This document shows, in pieces, positions 1-8,122 of a stretch of DNA of 64,000 nucleotides. Positions within the stretch are counted from its first letter, which is position 1. Each line of letters starts with the position of its first letter. The stretch is taken from assembly GCA_965198045.1 (NCBI GenBank), contig CBDAOL010000007.1, forward strand, positions 62,001-126,000, given 5' to 3'. The notes below the pieces were generated by a model. The model saw only the letters and a program-made list of their open reading frames with translations. It made no database searches and was not told where the DNA came from. Both the position numbers and the translations under genes were made by a program. Origin of the DNA: CBDDEC01 sp965198045 (GTDB lineage: Bacteria > Chloroflexota > Dehalococcoidia > UBA2979).

Positions 1-118
1 CGGCGCCCCCGCCGGCACAGGGGCAGTACCTCGTCGACCGTGAGCCCGCGGAGCGTGACGCGCTCGCCTGATACCACCTAGTGAGGCTGAACCCCATCCT
101 CGTCAGGATCTGAATCTC

Positions 119-559
119 GTGATTTTTTCAAATCTCATGCTGTTCAGTTCCGCAAGATCCGATCTCGGATCTAGATCTCGCATTGCGAGGTGGGAACGCG
201 ATCTCGGGCTCGGGGGCCTTAGGGACGAACTTGAGTCCGTGCACCGCGAGGCGCTGCAAGCGCTCAAGGAGATCGCCTTCCGCGATTACGCGCGAGAGTT
301 GCTGCAAGCAGACAACGGCCTGAGAACGAAGACCGGCGGGCGCAGACTGAGGCTTGTTCAATTGGTCCTGAAGGAGCCAACGTCCCTCGCCGATCTGAAA
401 ACGGGTGAGGCTGTGGCGAGCGCGCTGTACTCAGCAGTTACGTCAAAGACACTGTCCCGCGATCTGAACTACCTGACTCGCGAGGTTGATCTGCTCGTCA
501 TAAAGGATGGCCAAGTCAAGGCGAACCTAGATGCGATGAACCAGTTCATGGACGGCTGA
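119..559 (+). CDS. hypothetical protein, possible winged-helix C-terminal half
   Basis: A 146-residue protein from a GTG start. The N-terminal half is charged and helical. The second half (about residues 75-146) reads like a small winged helix: a basic helix, a segment with paired Ser/Thr-Lys-Leu-Ser-Arg-Asp residues, then a beta hairpin around LLVIKDGQV. This layout resembles the C-terminal wing of Fic-type or MarR-like proteins, but no catalytic motif is present. It lies next to phage-type remnants (terminase-like and HNH genes), so it may be part of a decayed mobile island. The start is weak; no good Shine-Dalgarno is seen. Function unknown. Confidence 0.45.
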   Translation: MIFSNLMLFSSARSDLGSRSRIARWERDLGLGGLRDELESVHREALQALKEIAFRDYARELLQADNGLRTKTGGRRLRLVQLVLKEPTSLADLKTGEAVASALYSAVTSKTLSRDLNYLTREVDLLVIKDGQVKANLDAMNQFMDG

Positions 560-642
560 GGCTAGCGCCGGGTGTGCGCGCCGGCACTACCACGCGACGG
601 GGGATCAAGGGCACTCACCGATATAATCCCCTTATGGAGCGC

Positions 643-1146
643 CTAGTCGGGGGGAAGGGCGACAGGGTCTTCTTCCGGCCACGCGTCATCAGCTTCGCCA
701 GAGAGCGGCATCGAGGCGAGCGCCCGCAGCTCATCCGGCGTCAGCTGGTCGAGGGCGGCGTGGAGGTGTAGTTGTGGAGTCTCGGTTTCGCGCCACAGAC
801 CGACATCCTTCCCCAGCAGCTCCAGAGCACGGATCGCCGCCGCATGCTGACCCTCAGCACTCGCAGCCAGATCCTCTTGCACGAGCCGGCCGCGGACGTA
901 CGAAGCCGTCACCATCTCAGCGAGAGCCTCGGCAACGTACCGCCTTCCGATCGCGTCGGTGAATTCAGCGACGAGCTGGGTGATGCGTTCGGAAACGCCA
1001 GGAATCGATGCTAGCTCCGAGGCGGATGAGCGTGCCGTACCCCGGGACTCCGGCTCATAGCCAGCTTCCAGGTCCGCGTCTGTTTGACTGCGGCCGGCGG
1101 CAACGAGTACGGCGAAGCGTTCATTGCGTGGAGAGAGGTCTGACAT
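643..1146 (-). CDS. phage terminase small subunit-like protein
   Basis: The 167-residue product opens with NERFAVLVAAGRSQTDADLEAGY, the layout of the N-terminal DNA-binding helix-turn-helix of phage terminase small subunits (NERF..LV.....N...A..AGY). A basic/Ser region and a long helical segment with a conserved-looking LVQEDLAASAEGQHAAAIRALELLGKDVGLW stretch follow, typical of the oligomerisation and large-subunit contact region. Small terminases recognise packaging sites on phage DNA. No large terminase, portal or capsid gene is next to it, so it is probably a prophage leftover. Convergent with the preceding small gene. Confidence 0.6.
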   Translation of the reverse strand: MSDLSPRNERFAVLVAAGRSQTDADLEAGYEPESRGTARSSASELASIPGVSERITQLVAEFTDAIGRRYVAEALAEMVTASYVRGRLVQEDLAASAEGQHAAAIRALELLGKDVGLWRETETPQLHLHAALDQLTPDELRALASMPLSGEADDAWPEEDPVALPPD

Positions 1147-1196
1147 AACCAGAGCGTAGGGTGCCAGCGGATCATGACGGGCAGTCCGCGGCTACG

Positions 1197-1980
1197 TCAG
1201 TCAACGTTTTGAGGATGCCGCTCCTCGGGGATCTTCTTCTGGAACGCCGAGGTGGCGGGCCAGACGAACAGCAGCGTTCGATCGCCGCCGTCCCACCAGA
1301 AGCGAAGCTCGATAGCGAATTCAGTTGGACCTATACCGAGCGCGGCGTCTCTTTCCATGGTGTCGTGCGTCCTGGCGTCGGGATGCCAGTCCGGGATCTT
1401 CCACTGCGGGCTGCCAATCTTACCTGTGAAATCGAGCGCATCTAGCACAGCCTCAGCGAGATCGCCTGCAAATCGGCCACGAACGTTACCGATGTCCGTT
1501 CCCTGCTGTTGAATGAGAGTCGCGGTGTACGTCCAGGGTTCGTCATCGGACCTTGTCGTTGAAACCCCGAGTTTGAACCCCGGTGCGCCTGGGCGCAGCC
1601 ACCAGTCCGCCGGGACTGGGACTGGTGCCATGGCTTGGAGAACGCCGAGCAGCTCTTCGCGGGCGAGCGGCTCCACATTCGACTCGTGACTCGCCTTCAT
1701 CGTTTCCAGTACGTCGATCGTGGTATTCGTCGGCGTTTGAGTCGACAAGCTTATGGTGGTTGCCACAGAGCATCAGCAGGTTCGTCGAGCTATCGACCTC
1801 GGCCTGGGTAAGGCTTTGGACGTAGCGTGGACCCCCTGGCGACTGGGCGCGGATGTGCGCCGCCTCGCCGAGCACAGTCCCAGTTCCGGAGTCGACCAGA
1901 GGCGCATCGCAATCCGGGAACGCACACTCATTGCCCGACAAGGCCGCGAGAGCGACACGAGTTGACTGTCTGATTGCCAC
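1197..1980 (-). pseudogene. HNH endonuclease, frameshifted
   Basis: Two overlapping minus-strand frames make one protein. The first (from 1980) carries an HNH metal site: CAFPDC, then EAAHIRAQS and LLMLCGNHHKLVDSNADEY. At about position 1722 the frame breaks; the expected continuation of the family, TIDVLETMKASHE, is found one frame over and continues to 1197. A single extra base in the sequence TACCACG explains the break. The C-terminal part (about 150 residues) is a Trp-rich alpha/beta region of unknown role. HNH nucleases of this type occur in restriction and phage systems. Either a true pseudogene or a consensus error. Confidence 0.75.
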
Positions 1981-2474
1981 GAGGCTCGCTCTCTCCTGCT
2001 GAACGCGATTGTCTCATCCGAGCGTGGCGCTGAAGGCTTTCGGCTGACCACGGCGCAGGCGACGCGTTCGCCGATCTCTGCCGGGCGATGGCACAGCGCT
2101 ACCGCGGGAGCACGGTTGCTGAGGTCGGAGCCGACGGACGCAAGTAAGACGAAACGATCCCAGCGAACGGGTGGACATCGGGGGACGAGTCGCGCGGTTC
2201 TGGGTTTTTGCAGAGACGCCCAGCGAACCCCGGCGGTTTGACAACAACCCACGCGGACGACGGACAGCTGCGGCGGACGGCTACGGATACTAGAGGTTGC
2301 TACTCCACGCGTGACGGCCCTTAGCGGACAGCTACGGACCCCCTGATTCTGATTTGAAGACCGCGGGCACCACCGGACACCATCCACTCCCAGCGCGCGA
2401 TTCTACGGTGGATCGCCAGCGCTCGCTTGCTTCGGTCGAGGTACCATGCGGCGCGGTGCACGAGCGATTGGACT
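1981..2474. other. intergenic, short GCGGAC-type direct repeats
   Basis: No convincing gene is seen here on either strand. The only structure noticed is a direct repeat, GCGGACGGCTACGGA at 2273-2287 and GCGGACAGCTACGGA at 2324-2338 (one mismatch), with further GCGGAC units just upstream. Such repeats near prophage remnants can be integrase arm or attachment sites, but this is speculative. Confidence 0.3.
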
Positions 2475-2485
2475 GGAGGTGAGCG

Positions 2486-2552
2486 ATGGATGTGCTACGG
2501 ACGCCAGAGGATCGCTTCGCTGGGCTGCCGGAGTTCCCGTACGAGCCTCGCT
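2486..2552 (+). pseudogene. haloalkane dehalogenase, 5' fragment (before IS)
   Basis: Starts at ATG 2486 with a good ribosome binding site GGAGGT at 2475-2480. It encodes MDVLRTPEDRFAGLPEFPYEP, the characteristic N-terminus of haloalkane dehalogenases of the DhaA/DhmA type, then is interrupted by the IS1182-type element. The last four bases, CGCT at 2549-2552, are repeated directly after the element at 4124-4127. Joining the two sides restores the codons Arg-Tyr and the continuing frame VDVDDEDGGTLRMAWVDEGP, which is what the family has at this place. Confidence 0.85.
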
Positions 2553-4123
2553 GAGGCTGTCGCACAAACCCACGAAGAGGGGGACATCGCTATACGATGA
2601 GCATGGCGGCGGGGGCGGAGTGATTCCGAGGTGCCGCCGTGACCCAGCGTTTCTTGCCGTGCGACCGTGACCAGCAATACCTGATGCCCGCCAGCCTCCG
2701 CGACTGGCTGCCCGGGGACCACCTCGCGTGGTTCGTGCTCGATGCGGTCAGCCAGTTGGACCTCACCGCGTTCTACGAGCGCGACCGCGAGGACGGTTGG
2801 GGGCGGAAGGCGTACGAGCCGTCGATGATGGTCGCGCTCGTGCTCTACGCCTACTGCGAGGGCGAGCGCTCGAGCCGCCAGATCGAACGGCGCTGCCGGG
2901 AGGACATCGCCCTCCGGGTGCTGACCGCGAACCAGCACCCCGACCACGCGACGATCTGCCGTTTCCGCCAGCAGCACGAGGAGGCGCTCTCGGGACTGTT
3001 CGCCGAGGTGCTCAGGCTGTGCGCCGAGGCTGGTCTGGTGCGGGTCGGGGTGGTCGCGCTCGACGGGACCAAGCTGCACGCCAACGCCAGCCGTGAGCGC
3101 AACCGCACGGATGCGGACCTGGAGGCCGAGGTGCGGCGCATCCTCGACGAAGCGGAGCGGGTGGACGCCGAGGAGAACGCGCGCTTCGGCGACGCGCGGG
3201 GCGACGAGTTGCCTCCGGGATTCAGGGACCGCGAGGAGCGCCTGCAGCGGTTGCACGAGGCGCGGGAGCGACTGGCGGCCCGAGAGCGGGAGCGGCAGGA
3301 GGACTACGAGCAACGCCTCAGGAGCCGCGCGGAGAAGGACCAGCGCGGGCGCCGCCCGAAGCCGCCGCAGCCGGAGCAGGGTGCGAAGGTGAACGTCACC
3401 GACCCGGACAGCCGCGTGGTGCGCGACTATCACGGCTACTTCCAAGGCTACAACGTGCAGGCGGTGACGACCCGCGACCAGATCATCGTCGCGGCTGAGG
3501 TGAGCCGACAGGCGACCGACATGCACGAGCTGCAACCGATGATCGAGGTGATGCACCGCAACCTGCAGGCCGCACACTGCGGGCCGGCGCGCGTGCTGCT
3601 GGCTGATGCCGGCTACTACTCCGAGGCGAACGTGCGGCAGGCGGGGAGCGCAGGTCCGGAGCTGCTGCTCGCGACCCGCAGCGACCGCAACCGGCGCGTC
3701 GGCGCGGCACCGCCGCGCGGGCGCATCCCTGCCGGGCTCTCCGTCCGTGAACGGATGGATCGCAAGCTGGCGACGCAGCGTGGCCGGCGTCTCTACGAGC
3801 AGCGGCGCTGGATGATCGAACCCGTCTTCGGCGACGTCAAGGAGAACCGCGGCATCCGCCGGTTCATGCGGCGCGGGATCGCCTCGTGCGCCAGCGAATG
3901 GAAGCTGATCGCAGCCACCCACAACCTCAAGAAGCTCTATCGCCGGGCGCGGCCGTCCTCCTGGCCAGCGAACGGCAACCCCCGGCAAAGAGGCTGGTCT
4001 GCCGCCGTGGCGGCCGCGTAGCGCCGCTGCCCTGTGAGAGGCGGCTACTCCGCCCCGACAACCGACCGGCTGACCTCTTGGCCCTCGTGGCGCTCCGCCC
4101 ACGCCACTCCATGCGACAGCCTC
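2553..4123 (+). mobile_element. IS1182-type insertion sequence, copy 1
   Basis: A 1571-bp element bounded by terminal inverted repeats GAGGCTGTCGCA at the left and the complement TGCGACAGCCTC at the right, flanked by a perfect 4-bp target duplication CGCT. It carries one transposase gene in plus orientation. Two further copies of exactly 1571 bp lie at 33340-34910 and 39054-40624. The near identity of the three copies and the clean duplication here point to recent transposition into the dehalogenase gene. Confidence 0.93.
2639..4021 (+). CDS. IS1182-type transposase, copy 1
   Basis: A 460-residue DDE transposase. The N-terminal DUF772-type domain includes LPGDHLAWFVLDAV (residues about 25-38) and the region around FRQQHEEALSGLFAEVL. 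Catalytic acids are visible in VVALDGTKLHANAS, VLLADAGYYSE and RRWMIEPVFGDVKENRG. A long Arg/Glu-rich coiled-coil insertion lies at about residues 160-245. Residue 49 is Asp here and Tyr in the other two copies. It is full length and open, so it could be active. A 577-residue antisense frame over the same DNA is an artefact of GC bias. Confidence 0.95.
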   Translation: MTQRFLPCDRDQQYLMPASLRDWLPGDHLAWFVLDAVSQLDLTAFYERDREDGWGRKAYEPSMMVALVLYAYCEGERSSRQIERRCREDIALRVLTANQHPDHATICRFRQQHEEALSGLFAEVLRLCAEAGLVRVGVVALDGTKLHANASRERNRTDADLEAEVRRILDEAERVDAEENARFGDARGDELPPGFRDREERLQRLHEARERLAARERERQEDYEQRLRSRAEKDQRGRRPKPPQPEQGAKVNVTDPDSRVVRDYHGYFQGYNVQAVTTRDQIIVAAEVSRQATDMHELQPMIEVMHRNLQAAHCGPARVLLADAGYYSEANVRQAGSAGPELLLATRSDRNRRVGAAPPRGRIPAGLSVRERMDRKLATQRGRRLYEQRRWMIEPVFGDVKENRGIRRFMRRGIASCASEWKLIAATHNLKKLYRRARPSSWPANGNPRQRGWSAAVAAA

Positions 4124-4928
4124 CGCTATGTCGACGTCGACGACGAGGATGGCGGGACCCTGCGGATGGCGTGGGTGGACGAGGGACCAGCGGACGCTCG
4201 CCCTGGTCGGCATGGGGCGATCGGACAAGCCGACCGAGAAGAGCGACTACTCCTACCCTCGGCACGTGCGCTGGTTGCAGGCGTTGGTGCAGCACGCCGA
4301 TATCCGAAGCGGCGTGTTCTTCGGGCAGGACTGGGGCAGCGTGATCGGTCTCAAGGTCGTCACGCTCGAGGACGATCGTTTCGATGCGATCGTCCTCGCG
4401 AACGGCGGGCTGCCCGACCCCGACCACCCGGAACGCATCGTAGAGGCGCGCGGGGAGTCCGAGGCCGTGGCGCGGGACCCGGAGCGGTTCCAGCGCTGGC
4501 AGCAGTTTTCGGCGGCGGCGGCGGAGCTGCACTGCGGCCAGATGCTCAGTCGCAACGTCGAGCAGTTCACCGGGACGCCACTCAGCGCGGAGGAGGCGGC
4601 CGCCTACGACGCGCCGTTCCCTGATCCGAGCTACCAGGCCTCGGCGTTGATCTTCCCGTCGCTGATCCGGGCTCTCGGCGATGAGGGCGAGGCGCGCGCG
4701 ATGATGAGCGCCGCCTGGCGCGTGTTCGAGCGATGGGAGAAACCGCTGCTGACTGCCAACGGCAAGGAGGATGCGGTCCTGGGCTGGGCGGACCGGCTGT
4801 TCCAGCGCCATGTGCCCGGGGCCGCCGGCCAGCCGCACCTTGAGTTCGCGGACGGCGGACACTTCATCCAGGAACAGTACCCTGACGGACTGGTCGCGGC
4901 GATCGTGGGAGTCACCAGCCGGCTGTGA
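4124..4928 (+). pseudogene. haloalkane dehalogenase, 3' fragment with internal deletion
   Basis: Continues the split dehalogenase after the IS. The first about 27 codons (VDVDDEDGG...VDEGPADARP) are in frame with the 5' fragment; the reading then jumps at about 4200 to another frame starting LVGMGRSDKPTEKSDYSYPRHVRWL. The family normally has about 30 residues between these blocks, including the oxyanion-hole HGxP motif; they are missing. Downstream parts are well preserved: nucleophile elbow GQDWGS, cap domain, and the catalytic His in GGHFIQE. An intact enzyme would hydrolyse carbon-halogen bonds through an Asp ester. The gene is therefore dead twice: by IS insertion and by deletion. Confidence 0.85.
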
Positions 4929-5186
4929 GCCCAGACGCGACGAGAGCGCGCGCATCTGTCGCATGAGTGTCGAGGATGCGGTCCGATGATCCGGCGCCGG
5001 GGGCGGCGCGTTCTGCTTCGCTTGAGTCGCGCGCGTGTGCCTCAGTAGGAATCGTCTCATGTCTCGCTGTGGACTCGCGACTTTCATGGGAACGGCAAGA
5101 CTTCAGCAGCTTCGGGTGCTTCCGATGCCCTCCTCCTTCTGGCGGATCCGTGCTATCAATCGAAACGAAGTGAAGGGCAGCCACTA

Positions 5187-5441
5187 ATGACGAAGTTTCG
5201 AACACTCAACCCCGACGAAGTGCATGTCGGCCGAGGTAAGGACGCGGCCGCGGCGCGCGTGCAGTTCGTGAAAGCGATCGAGGGCGGCGACGCGGGACGC
5301 ATCGATCTCGAGTCGGGGGACAACCCGGCCGTGATTAAGCGCCGCCTGCGTGAGGCGTCGAAGCAGGTCGGCATCAAGGTGCGCTCGTCGTGGGCGACCG
5401 ACGCGCAGAAGACCCTCTACTGGAAGCGCACCGGACTCTAG
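5187..5441 (+). CDS. small basic hypothetical protein
   Basis: An 84-residue protein with an ATG start; upstream lies GTGAAGGGCAG at a plausible but weak distance. It is mixed-charge with a basic C-terminal half containing VIKRRLREASKQVGIKVRSSW and ending KTLYWKRTG. The pattern (helix, then basic strand-rich end) suggests a small nucleic-acid-binding or regulatory protein. No family recognised. It stands alone between the dehalogenase remnant and the LLM oxidoreductase on the other strand. Confidence 0.6.
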   Translation: MTKFRTLNPDEVHVGRGKDAAAARVQFVKAIEGGDAGRIDLESGDNPAVIKRRLREASKQVGIKVRSSWATDAQKTLYWKRTGL

Positions 5442-5484
5442 GCTCTAGGAGAGACTCCAGGAGCAGGAGTCGCGCTTCCCGGCG

Positions 5485-6366
5485 TTACGCCTGCATCGCC
5501 TCCGCGAACGACGTGAGTGCGTCGAGGTGGTCCTGTAGGCTCGCGCCGTCCTGGCCGACGAAGTTTTGCGCCGTGAAGTAGCTGAGGTGCGTCGCGCCGA
5601 GTTCCTCGAGGCCGCGGGCGACCTCGACCTCGCGCGCGATGTCGCCGCTGGCCATCACTGAGCACTGCAGACCGAGCTGCGCCGGGTCGCGCCCGGCCTC
5701 CTCGGCGGCAGCGCGCATGATCTCGATGCCGGCTTCCAGGCGGGCGCGATCCAGTCCGAGCGGGAACCAGCCGTCGCCGATGCGGCCGGCGCGCGCGACG
5801 GCGCGCGGGTCGCCGCCGCCCATCCAGATCGGGATGTCGCGGCGCGGCGGCAGTGGCTTGATGCCCGCCTGGTCCACCTGGTCCCAGCGACCCTCGAACG
5901 TGACAACCGGGTCGCGCCAGAGCTGCCTGAGAAGGCCGACCTGCTCCTCCATCCGGCGGCCACGCGTATGGAAGTCCTGACCGAGCGCGTGATACTCGAC
6001 GGGGTTCCAGCCGATCCCGACGCCGAGGACCAGGCGGCCGCCGAGGAGCACGTCGAGCTGCGCCGCCTGCTTGGCGACAAGCGCGGTCTGACGCTGCGGC
6101 AGGATCAGGATGCCGGTCATCAGCTCGATGCGCTCGGTCACCGCAGCGAGGTAGCCGAACGTTGGGAACGGCTCCTGCCACTCCGTCTCGTGCGTGTAGG
6201 GCCCGGCCCAGCCGCCGGGCCGGTTCGGATCGGCGCCGAGCACATGTTCACCCATCGACATGCGGGCGTAGCCGGCGCCCTCGACGGCCTGCGCGTAGTC
6301 GCGGAACACCGTGGGGTCGGATCCGAGATCGTTGCTGGCGTAGAACGCGACGAGGTCAGCGATGAT
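5485..6366 (-). CDS. LLM class flavin-dependent oxidoreductase
   Basis: Luciferase-like monooxygenase fold, F420- or FMN-dependent. Core blocks are visible: GYARMSMGEHVLGADP, TGILILPQRQTALVAKQAAQLDVL, GGRLVLGVGIGWNPVEYHALG, then PPRRDIPIWMGGGDPRAVARAGRIGDGW. About 293 residues when started near 6366. The start is unclear: a Shine-Dalgarno AAGGAG sits 4 bases before ATC ATC GCT GAC, with no ATG/GTG at the place the family begins. Longer readings upstream (to 6525) give a basic low-complexity tail unlike the family. Substrate unknown. One of four LLM paralogues in the window. Confidence 0.85.
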   Translation of the reverse strand: MIADLVAFYASNDLGSDPTVFRDYAQAVEGAGYARMSMGEHVLGADPNRPGGWAGPYTHETEWQEPFPTFGYLAAVTERIELMTGILILPQRQTALVAKQAAQLDVLLGGRLVLGVGIGWNPVEYHALGQDFHTRGRRMEEQVGLLRQLWRDPVVTFEGRWDQVDQAGIKPLPPRRDIPIWMGGGDPRAVARAGRIGDGWFPLGLDRARLEAGIEIMRAAAEEAGRDPAQLGLQCSVMASGDIAREVEVARGLEELGATHLSYFTAQNFVGQDGASLQDHLDALTSFAEAMQA

Positions 6367-6598
6367 GGCGCTCCTTCGAACGTTCGGGCGGTTGGTCCCG
6401 AAACGAGCTGGTGTTGCAGCATAGTGAGTCTGCCAGTTGTCGGCAGCCTGTGACCGACCACGGTGTACCCTGACCGCGCTCAGGCGGTCTTCGCTTGTGG
6501 CCCAGACTCGTCTCTGCCGACTCACCGAGCCCGCCGCGACGACTGGAACATCAGTGGCACGAGCCAGTAGGTTCGTGCGCGTCGTGGAGGTTACGACC

Positions 6599-6844
6599 CT
6601 GGATATCTACGTAGGCAACCTGCCGTACTCGGCCGAGACCAGCGAGATCGAAGAGCTGTTCGCGCAGCACGGCGAGGTGCTTCGGTGCTCGCTGCCGACT
6701 GACCGCGAGACCGGCCGCGCGCGTGGTTTCGGTTTCGTCAAGATGAGCGATGGCGATGCACGAAATGCGATTGCCGCGCTCGATGGCACCGACTTCGATG
6801 GGCGCTCGATGCGCGTCAATGAGGCCCGGGCCCGCGATCAGTAG
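6599..6844 (+). CDS. RRM-domain RNA-binding protein
   Basis: A single RNA recognition motif: RNP2 IYVGNL near the N-terminus and RNP1 RGFGFVKM about 40 residues later, then the AIAALDGTDFDGRSMRVNEA end that is universal in this family. About 81 residues, the usual size of bacterial glycine-poor RRM proteins thought to act as RNA chaperones. I chose CTG at 6599 because GGAGG (6586-6590) lies 8 bases upstream and the domain starts at once; the frame is open further upstream but that part looks non-coding. Followed by a strong terminator. Confidence 0.85.
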   Translation: MDIYVGNLPYSAETSEIEELFAQHGEVLRCSLPTDRETGRARGFGFVKMSDGDARNAIAALDGTDFDGRSMRVNEARARDQ

Positions 6845-6868
6845 CTGACGCGGTGCGAGTTCAACTGA

Positions 6869-6896
6869 GGAGCCCCGCGGTCAGCCGCGGGGCTCC
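6869..6896. terminator. bidirectional terminator between RRM gene and CaiB gene
   Basis: Perfect 12-bp stem GGAGCCCCGCGG / CCGCGGGGCTCC with a TCAG loop, followed by TTTG on the plus strand. It lies between convergent genes; its right arm is also the last codons of the CaiB gene on the minus strand. Confidence 0.85.
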
Positions 6897-8122
6897 TTTG
6901 TGACCACACCCTGCGCTTCGAGCTCCTCGATCGCGCAAGCGTCGAGGCCGAGAAGCTCGCCCAGCGCGTATTCGTTGCCGTTCGCATACGTCGGTGCAGC
7001 CGATGCCACGCCGTGATGTCCGCGCCGCGAGCGCCACGCGGTGCGCGTGTGGGGAAACGCCCCCATCTCCGGGTGATCGACCGTCACCAGCGACCCGCGA
7101 TACGCGAGTTGCGGATCCTCGTGCACCTCGGCGATGTCGAGGAGCGCGCCGGCAGCGATGCTCGCTGCCTGAAGCACCGTCTGCACCACGTGCGGCGTCC
7201 GTTCCGTCGTCCAGGCCTCGATCGCCTCGTCGAGGAGGTCGTGGTCCGCGCGCCGGCCGTCCGCGGAGGCGTAGCGAGTGTCCGAGGCGAGATCGTCCCG
7301 CCCGATCGCGGCCGCGAAAACGCGCCACTCCGCGTCCGACTGTACGGAGATGGCGACCCAGCGGTCCTCGCCGGCGCAGCGGTAGACGCCCTGCGGCGCA
7401 TGCCAATCGTGCCGGTTGCCGTTCCGCGAGGGCGAGCGGCCGTTCATCGTCACGTCCATCAACGCCGGAGCGATCAACTGCATCTCGCCCTCGAGCATCG
7501 CGAGCTCGATGTACTGGCCCTCGCCGTGGAGGCGACGGTGGCGCAGCGCCGCCATCGTGGCGAGGGCAGCGGTCAGACCGGCGTTCTGGTCGCAATAGAA
7601 CTGCGCGGGCTTGCCCGGCCCTCGATCGGCGTAGCCGGTGAGGTGTGAGAGGCCGCTCATCGCGTCGATACCCGGTCCGTAGGAGCCACGCATCGCGTAC
7701 GGCCCGGTCTTCCCGAGGCCCGGCATCGACACGAGGATGATAGCCTCGCGCACGCCTCGCAGTGTGTCGAAATCGAGCCCGAGGCGTCCGAGGACGGGGG
7801 GCGAGAAGTTCTCGATCACCACATCCACCTTCGCCACGAGCTGGAGCGCGAGCGCATGCCCCGCCTCACTCGTCAGATCGAGGGCGAGCAGGCGCTTGCT
7901 GCGATGCAGTTCGTTGAAGAACACCGAGCGGTTGTACGGGAGATCGGGCGCGCCGGGCTTCGGCGGCGGCGCTGCGGTGTGCGCAGCCGTGCGGCCTCGA
8001 GGTGACTCGACCTTGATCACGTCGGCGCCCATGTCGCCGAGCACCGCGCCGGCCACGGGACCGGCGACAGCGGTCGTCAGCTCGAGCACGCGGATGCCGT
8101 CGAGGGGTCGGCGGCCGCTCAC
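6881..8122 (-). CDS. CaiB/BaiF family CoA-transferase, catalytic-type partner
   Basis: A class III CoA-transferase of 413 residues from GTG 8122, whose GTGA overlaps the stop of the upstream CaiB gene. Family blocks: PLDGIRVLELTTAVAGP, LGDMGADVIKVESPRG, NRSVFFNELHRSKR, DVVIENFSPPVLGRLGLD. The catalytic Asp is present as D178 in FYCDQNAGL, aligning with Asp169 of formyl-CoA transferase. It would move CoA between carboxylic acids without ATP. The upstream partner lacks this Asp, so the two may form a heteromeric enzyme in the cytoplasm. The terminator hairpin covers its last codons. Confidence 0.88.
   Translation of the reverse strand: MSGRRPLDGIRVLELTTAVAGPVAGAVLGDMGADVIKVESPRGRTAAHTAAPPPKPGAPDLPYNRSVFFNELHRSKRLLALDLTSEAGHALALQLVAKVDVVIENFSPPVLGRLGLDFDTLRGVREAIILVSMPGLGKTGPYAMRGSYGPGIDAMSGLSHLTGYADRGPGKPAQFYCDQNAGLTAALATMAALRHRRLHGEGQYIELAMLEGEMQLIAPALMDVTMNGRSPSRNGNRHDWHAPQGVYRCAGEDRWVAISVQSDAEWRVFAAAIGRDDLASDTRYASADGRRADHDLLDEAIEAWTTERTPHVVQTVLQAASIAAGALLDIAEVHEDPQLAYRGSLVTVDHPEMGAFPHTRTAWRSRRGHHGVASAAPTYANGNEYALGELLGLDACAIEELEAQGVVTKEPRG

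Noticed and set aside
2495..4228. 577-residue minus-strand frame (and the similar 689- and 566-residue frames at 33136-35205 and 39075-40775)
   Set aside because: They are antisense to the three IS1182 transposases; GC bias keeps the opposite frame open. No domain resemblance.
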